Of a stretch of 14,854 bases of DNA, positions 1 to 5,038 are shown piece after piece. The stretch covers positions 1-14,854 of the forward strand of contig JAJZRD010000077.1 of assembly GCA_021845945.1 (NCBI GenBank). Direction: 5' to 3'. Below the pieces are notes generated by a model. The model saw nothing but the letters and a program-made list of their open reading frames with translations. It was not told the origin of the DNA and did not search any database. The translations under genes were made by a program, and so were the position numbers. Positions within the stretch are counted from its first letter, which is position 1, and every line of letters starts with the position of its first letter. The DNA comes from Chloroflexota bacterium. GTDB lineage: Bacteria > Chloroflexota > UBA6077.

Positions 1-391
1 CGATGGCCGGTCTCTCGATCCCCTCGATCCTGCCGAGGCCGAAGAGAGCGGCAGCCAGGACGGCCCCACTGTTCCCCGCCGAGACGAAGCCGTCGGCCTG
101 GCCCTCTCGGACCAGGCCGATCCCTATAGCGATCGACGAGTGGCGCTTCTGGCGCAGGGCCGTGGCGGCGTGCTCCTCCATCCCCACCACCTCCTCGGCG
201 TGGGCGATGGGGATCTTCAGGCCGGAGCTATCGTGCCGGGCCAGCTCCTGCTGGACCTGCTCCCTGGGGCCGACCAGGATGACCTCCACCCCGTACTCCC
301 GAGCGGCTGCGATGGCGCCCTCCACCACCACCGAGGGAGCATGGTCGCCACCCATGGCATCCAGGGCAATCCTCGTTGCGGCCTCGGCCAA
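1..391 (-). CDS. plsX: Phosphate acyltransferase PlsX, N-terminal 130 residues (gene runs off the window)
   Basis: PlsX makes acyl-phosphate from acyl-ACP at the membrane surface, the first step of the PlsX/PlsY route to phosphatidic acid. Seen: the N-terminal signature IALDAMGGDHAPSVVVEGA, then VEVILVGP, EEVVGMEEHAATALRQKRHSS, and SAGNSGAVLAAALFGLGRIEG near the window edge, all in family order. No ATG lies near the expected N-terminus. I chose TTG at 391-389 because GGGAGG stands six bases upstream and translation then begins MAEAATRIALDAMGGD, the usual family length before the signature. The C-terminal part is outside the window. A promoter at 475-504 with palindromes around it lies upstream. 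The family call is nearly certain; the TTG start is inferred. Confidence 0.93.
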   Translation of the reverse strand, partial: MAEAATRIALDAMGGDHAPSVVVEGAIAAAREYGVEVILVGPREQVQQELARHDSSGLKIPIAHAEEVVGMEEHAATALRQKRHSSIAIGIGLVREGQADGFVSAGNSGAVLAAALFGLGRIEGIERPAI

Positions 392-474
392 CGGCGTCCT
401 CCCAGAGAGGAGTAGGGGGATCGGGACATCCCCAACAACATACCAATCTCACCAGGTAAGTACCTGGCGCGGTT

Positions 475-504
475 AGTATAGACCGGCGCCAGGCATAACG
501 CCAA
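475..504 (-). promoter_or_regulatory. Likely sigma-70-type promoter of plsX, embedded in palindromes
   Basis: On the minus strand TTGGCG (499-504) and TATACT (475-480) are 18 bases apart, giving a start near 468 and a leader of about 75 bases. Perfect 8-base arms CCTGGCGC (463-470) and GCGCCAGG (486-493) flank the -10 box. A 16-base palindrome, CCAGGTAAGTACCTGG, occupies 452-467, just at and after the predicted start. Both are placed where a repressor would act. The promoter is read from the sequence; the operators are inference. Confidence 0.55.
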
Positions 505-564
505 TAGGAAGGGCGCTACCCGGCTTGGCGGCCGAGCAGCGCCCTCACCCTGCTCTATCGGTGT

Positions 565-581
565 GAAAGCCTACGGCTTTC
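565..581. terminator. Short perfect hairpin just after the zinc-ribbon gene
   Basis: GAAAGCC (565-571) and GGCTTTC (575-581) form a perfect 7-bp stem with a 3-base loop, 12 bases past the stop of the zinc-ribbon gene. No T-run follows on either strand, so a terminator role is weak. It could also be an RNA 3'-end stabiliser. Confidence 0.3.
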
Positions 582-592
582 CTCTAGATCCC

Positions 593-808
593 TCAACCAC
601 CGGCGGGGCTGCAACTGGAGGCGCCGCCGTAGGATCCCCCGAGGGAGCCTCCACTGGAGCCGCCGGAGAATCCGAACACCGATACCTTGCGGCTCACCTT
701 GTCGGTGTTGCAGCGGGGACAGCGGACCTCCACCGATCCGGATGTGGTGCGAACGAGCTTCTCGAAGCTTTCGCCGCACTCCGCGCAGCTGTACTCGTAA
801 ATGGGCAC
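593..808 (-). CDS. FmdB-family zinc-ribbon protein (71 aa)
   Basis: A small protein starting VPIYEYSCAECGESFEKLVR, which is the FmdB/CxxC_CxxC_SSSS signature. Zinc-ribbon cysteines are C8, C11, C30 and C33. Residues 47-71 form a low-complexity Gly/Ser tail typical of the family. The molecular role is unknown; members are often called putative regulatory proteins by analogy with FmdB of the formamidase operon. I chose GTG at 808-806 rather than an ATG seven codons upstream because GGGAGGGATCAG precedes the GTG with good spacing and family proteins begin at (M)PIYEY. The gene has its own near-consensus promoter 40-70 bases upstream, overlapped by a CsoR-like palindrome, so it may answer to copper or another soft metal or thiol stress (inference). 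It is probably transcribed apart from plsX. Confidence 0.9.
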   Translation of the reverse strand: MPIYEYSCAECGESFEKLVRTTSGSVEVRCPRCNTDKVSRKVSVFGFSGGSSGGSLGGSYGGASSCSPAGG

Positions 809-846
809 CTGATCCCTCCCATGACGCACGGCAGTTTAACGTCGCC

Positions 847-875
847 AGTATACCCCGGAGGGGTATATTTGTCAA
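847..875 (-). promoter_or_regulatory. Near-consensus promoter of the zinc-ribbon gene
   Basis: On the minus strand TTGACA (870-875) and TATACT (847-852) are separated by exactly 17 bases. The predicted start is about 840, leaving a leader of about 32 bases before the GTG at 808. The 19-bp palindrome at 849-867 fills the spacer and part of the -10 box. Confidence 0.8.
849..867. promoter_or_regulatory. CsoR/RcnR-like operator palindrome
   Basis: TATACCCC (849-856), a 3-base centre, and GGGGTATA (860-867) form a perfect inverted repeat lying between -35 and -10. CsoR-family (DUF156) repressors are known to bind G/C-tract palindromes with flanking TA steps of the type TACCCC...GGGGTA. The placement would block RNA polymerase. 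No csoR gene is in the window, so the regulator is inferred. Confidence 0.55.
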
Positions 876-958
876 GGATTGTGGCGGGAAGGCTGCCCGG
901 GACTGCTCGTCGCGCTGCCGTCGACCGGAGGAACTGGTCCTCCGTCGTTGGCGTCGGC

Positions 959-1258
959 CTACTCTACGGAGTAGAGCTCGCCGCGAGTCCAGTTGGCGCC
1001 GGAGACCCGCTGTCTGATCTCCTGCAGCAGGACGTCCTCGGCGTTGCTCAACTGCTCCTTGGTCGCGTGGGTCTCGACGGAGAACTGGCGATCCTCATTG
1101 TGGTTGAACACCGAAGCCCTCACAGCATACAGGGCCGGCCCCACCCTCAACGCCCCTGGAGGAGTGTCGATTTCACGCCTCACGTAAAAGCCAACCACGA
1201 ACTGCTGCCGACCCGAGTAGAGTCTCAGTTCGTCGCCATAAGGTTCCCACTTTGTCAC
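959..1258 (-). CDS. Hypothetical protein, 99 aa
   Basis: I do not recognise a family. The protein is soluble, with no signal peptide or membrane segment. It alternates beta-like stretches (QQFVVGFYVRRE at about 19-30; ALYAVRASVF at about 42-51) with a predicted helix near residues 66-86 (TKEQLSNAEDVLLQEIRQRV). It contains no cysteine. The GTG start at 1258 is chosen because GAGGGGG precedes it at normal spacing. The third-codon-position pattern and the ribosome site make it a believable gene. It lies about 75 bases downstream of a terminator-like hairpin that ends a structured leader, so read-through or attenuation from the promoter at 1549-1577 is a plausible control. An unidentified local promoter is the alternative. 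Confidence 0.65.
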   Translation of the reverse strand: MTKWEPYGDELRLYSGRQQFVVGFYVRREIDTPPGALRVGPALYAVRASVFNHNEDRQFSVETHATKEQLSNAEDVLLQEIRQRVSGANWTRGELYSVE

Positions 1259-1337
1259 GGTGACCCCCTCGCTGAACTGTCAACCGACACGGCACCTTGC
1301 TTGGGCCAGGAGGGTTGCGTAGCGGGCAGACGATAAA

Positions 1338-1368
1338 GGCGAGGGATCAAGACTTGATCTCCCTCGCC
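1338..1368 (-). terminator. Terminator-like hairpin at the end of the structured leader
   Basis: GGCGAGGG and CCCTCGCC close a stem that continues through ATCAAG/CTTGAT, with a 2-base bulge and a 1-base loop: 14 paired bases in all. On the minus strand it is followed by TTTATC, a short U-tract. It lies between the structured region (1409-1547) and the 99-residue gene, so it could act as a conditional terminator. Confidence 0.55.
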
Positions 1369-1547
1369 TCTCGCGAACCCAAGCTTCTAAGAAAGGAGCC
1401 AGGGCCAACCCAGGTATCCCCCTGGGGGGAATAAAGCGTTAGGCGCTACCCAACCGCACTCGGTTTTACCTCGCCACTCCGTTATTCACGGTATCCCATT
1501 CGGCATCTCACGACGCCCAGCCTCGCGACCTAACCTCTATCAGCGAA
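1338..1547 (-). ncRNA. Candidate structured leader RNA or small RNA, class not recognised
   Basis: The minus-strand transcript expected from the promoter at 1549-1577 folds well by eye. A closing stem pairs 1525-1534 (GTTAGGTCGC in RNA sense) with 1438-1446 (GCGCCTAAC): 9 pairs with one bulge. Inside it are three hairpins: 1502-1517 (GGCGTC-GTGA-GATGCC, a GNRA-type loop), 1479-1491 (CCGT/ACGG) and 1452-1465 (AACCG/CGGTT). Outside it are a CCCAGG/CCTGGG hairpin at 1409-1426 and the terminator-like hairpin at 1338-1368. An alternative AGCG/CGCT hairpin (1435-1447) would compete with the closing stem. Promoter, closed multibranch domain, terminator, gene is a riboswitch-like layout. I found no match to T-box, cobalamin, lysine, SAM, TPP or c-di-GMP motifs, nor to 5S, 6S, tmRNA, SRP or RNase P RNA. 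This also accounts for the 374-base stretch at 1259-1632, in which I see no gene. Confidence 0.45.
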
Positions 1548-1548
1548 T

Positions 1549-1577
1549 AATATACATCCCAGGGGTAATTATGTCAA
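1549..1577 (-). promoter_or_regulatory. Near-consensus promoter of the structured RNA
   Basis: On the minus strand TTGACA (1572-1577) and TATATT (1549-1554) are separated by exactly 17 bases; the start is expected near 1542. The spacer carries TACCCCT at the same offset from -35 as in the zinc-ribbon promoter (847-875), followed by GGG and TGTA, a weaker version of the same palindrome. Confidence 0.75.
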
Positions 1578-1632
1578 TACTCGATCCGGCGACTTTTTGG
1601 GGCGATTTTCCGAGGGGTTTCTCGTGGTTACC

Positions 1633-1967
1633 CTACCAGTCCAGAGGCAGCTCCAGATCCTTTAGTGCCTTTTCTCCCAACGGCTCCAGTCGCACTAACG
1701 AGTCCACAGGGGCGGCGCTCGTCGCCCCGGCGGCGTCCCCTCGATCCGCCTCGGGATGGTACTCCAACACCGCCGCCTGGAATCGCTGGGTCCATCGCCC
1801 GTTCCGCAGCTTCGGCTCCTCCTTGGGGTAGCCGAAGGCCCCTGCCCCACCGTGGCCGTCGAAGAACTCCTTGAAGTGGGTTCGGGTGCCGTCCGGGGCG
1901 TAGTTGGCCACGTAGTGGCCCAGCCCCGCCCCGGGGCTATTGGGGAAGTAGGTTGCCTCGCTTTGGG
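1633..1967 (-). pseudogene. C-terminal remnant of a surface/secreted protein with an FGYP/EYHPE-type module
   Basis: About 111 codons read PQSEATYFPNSPGAG, then HYVANYAPDGTRTHFKEFFDGHGGAGAFGYPKEE (no longer run given), RNGRWTQRFQAAVLEYHPE and VRLEPLGEKAL before a TAG stop. This resembles the modules of Chloroflexota extracellular proteins that read GHYV..FLDYW..HGGL.IFGYP..E....G..QYF.RA..EYHPE...LGRLG (from memory of the family). There is no signal peptide, no upstream coding sequence and no ribosome site. An ATG that would open the frame at 1977 lies inside the REP-like palindrome, and in the pre-insertion sequence the channel's TAG stop sits just upstream in frame. I read it as a tail left after a deletion or rearrangement, with the IS now abutting it. 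A short intact protein is less likely. Confidence 0.6.
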
Positions 1968-1977
1968 GGCGACGCAT
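1965..1977. repeat. Left half of a REP-like palindrome interrupted by the IS
   Basis: GGCGACGCAT (1968-1977, preceded by GGG) is the exact reverse complement of ATGCGTCGCC at 3716-3725. Removing the IS and one AT restores GGCGACGCATGCGTCGCC, a perfect 18-bp palindrome of the same type as the GGGCGACGC..GCGTCGCCC unit at 11983-12002. Confidence 0.7.
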
Positions 1978-1990
1978 GGAGCCTGTCTCA
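1978..1990 (+). repeat. Left terminal inverted repeat of the IS
   Basis: GGAGCCTGTCTCA matches the reverse complement of 3703-3715 at 12 of 13 positions. Confidence 0.75.
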
Positions 1991-2072
1991 TTAGTCAGGC
2001 TTCAGGAACAGGTAAGTAGGAAGGGATTCCCTTGGGGTTGGGGAAGGATTAAGCTGGGGCGAAGTAAGCATG

Positions 2073-2079
2073 AGGAGGT
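2073..2079 (+). promoter_or_regulatory. Ribosome binding site deciding the transposase start
   Basis: AGGAGGT stands five bases before ATG at 2085. It overlaps the coding space of the earlier in-frame ATG at 2070, which has no such site. Confidence 0.75.
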
Positions 2080-2084
2080 GCCTT

Positions 2085-3554
2085 ATGCCACTCCGCCCCT
2101 TTTCCCGTGAGCAGTCCTGGTTGTTGCCCCCGAGTCTGGATGAGATGGTTCCTGACGATCACCCGGCTCGGTTCGTGGCCGCATTTGTGGATTCCCTGGA
2201 TCTGCATGCCTGGGCTGAGTTGGGGGTCGAGGTGGGGGGGGATCCATTGGGAGCCCCGGCCTACGATCCCAGGTGTCTGTTGAGTGTGTGGGTATACGGG
2301 TTCGTCAGTGGGGTGCGCTCTTGCCGCAAGCTGGAGACAGCCTGTCGGGATCAACTGCCCTACCTGTGGCTGACAGGCATGCAGCGGCCGGACCACAACA
2401 CCCTGTGGCGCTTCTACGAGGGCCATAGGGGGCAGATGAAGGGATTGCTCAAGCGAACGGTCAAGACAGCGGTGCGGCTTGGTCTGGTAGATCTGGCGGT
2501 GCAAGCGTTAGATGGGAGCAAGATTGCCGGGAATGCGGCCAAGGAACGAACCCTCGATGAGGCTGGACTGAAGAAGCTGCTGGCAAGGACCGATGAGGCG
2601 ATTGCCGACCTGGAAGCCCAGAACCGTACCGTGGGTGATCCGGTACCGGCTCGTCTACCGAGGGAACTGAAGCAGGCGAGGGTGCTGCGGGAGCAGGTGG
2701 AAGCGGCCATGGAGCAACTTAGAGCTGAGGAGGGGCCAAGGCAGGTCAATCTAACCGATCCCGAGGCGGGGCTGATGAAGGGTCGCCAGGGGATGGTGGC
2801 TGGATACAACGCCCAGGCGGTGGTATCGCCTCTGGCAACCGGTGCAGCCAAAGGGACTGGGCTGCTAATTACGGCTGCTGAGGTGGTGGACGGAGCCGAT
2901 GACCACACTCAAGCGATGCCGATGCTGCGAGAAGCGGAGGAGATGACAGGGCGGAAGGCCACGGTGAGCCTGTTGGACGGTGGTTACCACTCAGGGCCGA
3001 ACCTGGAGGCGTGCAAAGGAGAAGGGTACGCGGTCCTGATGCCTGAGGCCCAAGACCGAGCGAGACAGAGCCCCTATCACAAGGATCGCTTCCAGTACGA
3101 TGCCGAGAACGACAGCTACAGTTGCCCACAGGGGCAGAAGCTGAGCTATGTTGGCATCAAACGGCGCAAGGGTCGGCCAGAAGCCAGGATCTATCGTTGT
3201 AAGGGGTCGCTATGCAGGGCCTGTCCAGCCTTCGGTCAGTGCACCAAGGGGAGGCATGGTCGAGGTCGAGACATTGAGGTGAGCCTCTATGAGGGGATAC
3301 TACGGGAGCACCGTGACTTGATGGCTCGACAAGACTCCAAGATCATCTACAGTCGGCGGAAGGAGTTGGTTGAGCCGACCTTTGGGATACTGAAGGAGTT
3401 GCATGGGGCTAGACGCTTCCTGCTGAGGGGGCTGGCCAATGTCCGCGCCGAGTGGCTCCTTCTAGCAACTGCCTTCAACCTGAAGACACTGTTCCGCGTA
3501 TGGCGGCGGACAACGATTGACCGAGGGCTGCTCGTGGGAGCGACCTCGTCCTGA
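2085..3554 (+). CDS. tnp: IS1182-family DDE transposase, 489 aa
   Basis: This enzyme cuts and joins the IS ends. The N-terminal DUF772-like region runs to about residue 115 (YDPRCLLSVWVYGFVSG, then RSCRKLETACRD and RPDHNTLWRF). The catalytic core follows, with D143 (ALDGSKIAGNA), a predicted coiled coil at about 160-215, the NLTDPEAGLMKGRQGMVAGY block at about 222-241, D298 (LLDGGYHS) and E430 (RKELVEPTFGILKE). A cysteine group, C347, C372, C377, C380 and C386, lies between D298 and E430 and looks like a metal-binding insert, common in this family. The length is normal and no frameshift is present. ATG at 2085 is preferred over 2070 on ribosome-site grounds. It is one of only two confidently coding plus-strand genes in the window. 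Confidence 0.93.
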   Translation: MPLRPFSREQSWLLPPSLDEMVPDDHPARFVAAFVDSLDLHAWAELGVEVGGDPLGAPAYDPRCLLSVWVYGFVSGVRSCRKLETACRDQLPYLWLTGMQRPDHNTLWRFYEGHRGQMKGLLKRTVKTAVRLGLVDLAVQALDGSKIAGNAAKERTLDEAGLKKLLARTDEAIADLEAQNRTVGDPVPARLPRELKQARVLREQVEAAMEQLRAEEGPRQVNLTDPEAGLMKGRQGMVAGYNAQAVVSPLATGAAKGTGLLITAAEVVDGADDHTQAMPMLREAEEMTGRKATVSLLDGGYHSGPNLEACKGEGYAVLMPEAQDRARQSPYHKDRFQYDAENDSYSCPQGQKLSYVGIKRRKGRPEARIYRCKGSLCRACPAFGQCTKGRHGRGRDIEVSLYEGILREHRDLMARQDSKIIYSRRKELVEPTFGILKELHGARRFLLRGLANVRAEWLLLATAFNLKTLFRVWRRTTIDRGLLVGATSS

Positions 3555-3602
3555 TAGGACCGGAACTACCCAGAGAGGGTCGAAAAAGGGGCGAAAAAGG
3601 GG

Positions 3603-3632
3603 CACCGCCGGGACGTTTCCGCCCCGGCGGTG
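3603..3632. terminator. Strong hairpin downstream of the transposase
   Basis: CACCGCCGGG (3603-3612) and CCCGGCGGTG (3623-3632) form a perfect 10-bp stem with a 10-base loop, inside the IS right end. There is no T-run on the plus strand. It may end transposase transcription or block read-through into the element. Confidence 0.45.
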
Positions 3633-3702
3633 GATAGTGAGCCAACAAGTGGGCTCATCAACTGTCCCGTACCCCTCCAACTGCGAAACAGGAGAGCCGT
3701 AC

Positions 3703-3715
3703 TGGGACAGGCTCC
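3703..3715 (-). repeat. Right terminal inverted repeat of the IS
   Basis: TGGGACAGGCTCC is the reverse complement of the left end at 1978-1990 with one mismatch. Confidence 0.75.
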
Positions 3716-3730
3716 ATGCGTCGCCTCTAC
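3716..3730. repeat. Right half of the interrupted REP-like palindrome, carrying the channel stop codon
   Basis: ATGCGTCGCC then TCTAC. On the minus strand the half reads GTAGAGGCGACGCAT, so the GTAG end that starts these repeats supplies the TAG stop of the K+ channel gene (3727-3729). Confidence 0.65.
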
Positions 3731-4755
3731 CTGTTTCCCTCCAACTGCTCTAACTGGCGGAGTTGGGCTCGGGTGCCCAGCACCACCAGCTCGTCGCCCT
3801 CCTGGAGCATCGTCTCCCCGCCCGGCGTCGTCACCATGGTGCCATCCTTCCTCTGTATGGCCAGGATGAAGCTGCCGGTTCGCATTCTGACGTGCATCTC
3901 GCCTATGGTCATGTTGGCCAGGGGAGAGCCCTCGGGGATGGTGATCTCCTCCAGCAGCAGCTCCATCTGCTCGCTGTGCATCACCGTGTCGAGGAAGTCC
4001 GCCACCAGGGGGCGCATCAGCAGGGTCGCCATGCGGCGGCCGGCGGTGGCGTAGGGTGTCAGGACTCGGTTGGCTCCCACCCGCCGCAGCTTGGACTCGG
4101 CGTCCTCGGAGGTGGCCCTGGCTACGATGAAGATGTCGGGCCGCAGCACGCGCGCCGAGAGCACCACGTAGAGGTTCTTCTCGTCGGTGTCCAGGGCGGC
4201 GACCAGCCCTCGCGCCCGGTCGATGCCGGCGGCCTTCAGGGTCTCGTCCTCTGTTGCGTCGCCGAGGAGACAGGGGTGCCCCACGGCCTCGCAGTCCCGC
4301 AGAACCTCCGGGTCGGCCTCGACCACGACGAATCGAGCTCGCTCTCGCGCCAACTCCTGGCCGATGAAGTGGCCCACCCTGCCGAACCCACAGAGGATGT
4401 AATGGTTTCTCAGCTCGGCTATCCTCTCGTTCATGCGTCTCCTCCGAACGATCCCCGGGAATTGAACCTCAACCACGTAGGCCACGACCGCCGTGGCGGT
4501 GTACAGCATGCCCCCTACGCCTACCACGATGAGGAGTATGGTGAAGATCTCGCCCGGCGTGGAGAGGTCGTGCACCTCCTTGTAGCCCACGGTGCTGAGG
4601 GTGGTGACGGTCATGAAGAGGGCGTCCAGGAAGTTCCAGCCCTCGATGGCCACGTAGCCGATGACGCCGATGGCCACCAGCACGATCAGCAGTGCGATGG
4701 CCCAGCGGAGTCGAGATTCAATGAGGCGTTGAGCGGGGGGGACTTGATTGTTCAT
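3727..4755 (-). CDS. K+ channel with two membrane segments and TrkA-N/TrkA-C (RCK) domains, 342 aa
   Basis: An inner-membrane potassium channel or conductance protein gated through a cytosolic nucleotide-binding ring. Membrane helices lie at about 17-36 and 68-97, with a pore loop between them ending in TVGYK (55-59). The RCK/TrkA-N domain has the Rossmann motif GFGRVG (123-128), acidic E146 at the end of strand 2, and GDATED near 165-170. A TrkA-C domain follows at about 260-338 (EEITIPEGSPLANMTIGEM; LQEGDELVVLG). The usual filter is TVGYG, so lysine in place of the second glycine is odd. ATG at 4755 is forced by an in-frame TAG 21 bases upstream; no Shine-Dalgarno is visible. The stop lies in the REP-like repeat. 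The family call is secure; ion selectivity is not. Confidence 0.9.
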   Translation of the reverse strand: MNNQVPPAQRLIESRLRWAIALLIVLVAIGVIGYVAIEGWNFLDALFMTVTTLSTVGYKEVHDLSTPGEIFTILLIVVGVGGMLYTATAVVAYVVEVQFPGIVRRRRMNERIAELRNHYILCGFGRVGHFIGQELARERARFVVVEADPEVLRDCEAVGHPCLLGDATEDETLKAAGIDRARGLVAALDTDEKNLYVVLSARVLRPDIFIVARATSEDAESKLRRVGANRVLTPYATAGRRMATLLMRPLVADFLDTVMHSEQMELLLEEITIPEGSPLANMTIGEMHVRMRTGSFILAIQRKDGTMVTTPGGETMLQEGDELVVLGTRAQLRQLEQLEGNR

Positions 4756-4901
4756 GACGATGCATAGTCTACCCTATTCGCGGGATGGATACAGCATCCG
4801 ATGTGGGACGTGATGCATCAACAGAACATGTCGGCGAAGGGGCAACAGTTCGGACTTGGGGGGAAGTCAGGAGGGAGAGGCAGGCAGCGAAGGGTAGGGG
4901 A

Positions 4902-4931
4902 TTGACAACCACTCGGCAGCCTGGCTACGGT
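4902..4931 (+). promoter_or_regulatory. Possible promoter of the SDR gene
   Basis: TTGACA (4902-4907) is followed after 18 bases by TACGGT (4926-4931), a poor -10. The leader would run through the 30-bp palindrome to the start at 5039. Confidence 0.35.
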
Positions 4932-4966
4932 GGACCGGCGCGGGACGGCTCTCGACCGTCATGCAG

Positions 4967-4996
4967 TGTAGAGACGCGACATGTCGCGTCTCTACA
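4967..4996. repeat. Perfect 30-bp REP-like palindrome
   Basis: The two 15-base halves are exact reverse complements. It opens TGTAGAGACGCGAC, has AT at its centre and closes GTCGCGTCTCTACA. GTAGRGRCG ends and an AT centre are shared with the palindrome broken by the IS. Otherwise the channel-to-SDR region (4756-5038) holds no gene I can support. Confidence 0.85.
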
Positions 4997-5038
4997 GAAT
5001 GACATAACCAGGACCGAACAGGGGTAGAGGAGGGTTCG

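Larger units (their letters stand above)
1978..3715 (+). mobile_element. Insertion sequence, IS1182-type, apparently complete
   Basis: The element is 1,738 bases with 13-base terminal inverted repeats (12 matches) around a single intact DDE transposase gene. It is flanked outward by the two halves of a REP-like palindrome. If AT is counted as a duplicated target, the direct repeat is 2 bp; because AT is self-complementary, a zero-length duplication with IS ends at AT fits equally well. No longer direct repeat is present. The intact frame, near-perfect ends and clean target suggest a fairly recent insertion. Tandem 11-base units CGAAAAAGGGG (3581-3602) and a hairpin (3603-3632) lie between the transposase stop and the right end. 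Confidence 0.85.

Noticed and set aside
1338..1547. T-box, 5S rRNA, 6S RNA, tmRNA, RNase P, SRP or a named riboswitch
   Set aside because: The diagnostic conserved motifs of each (such as the T-box GGTGGTACC core or the 5S CCGAAC/GAAAC loops) are absent.
3581..3602. Two tandem 11-base units CGAAAAAGGGG as the start of a CRISPR or iteron array
   Set aside because: There are only two copies without spacers, inside the IS right end.
1960..3735. A direct target-site duplication longer than 2 bp around the IS
   Set aside because: Left and right flanks match only as inverted, not direct, repeats beyond the shared AT.
3763..4767. Plus-strand open frame opposite the K+ channel
   Set aside because: Antisense shadow with no motifs; the minus-strand product is complete and recognisable.
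4785..5027. 80-codon plus-strand frame before the SDR gene
   Set aside because: It runs straight through the perfect palindrome, lacks a ribosome site and has no family resemblance.
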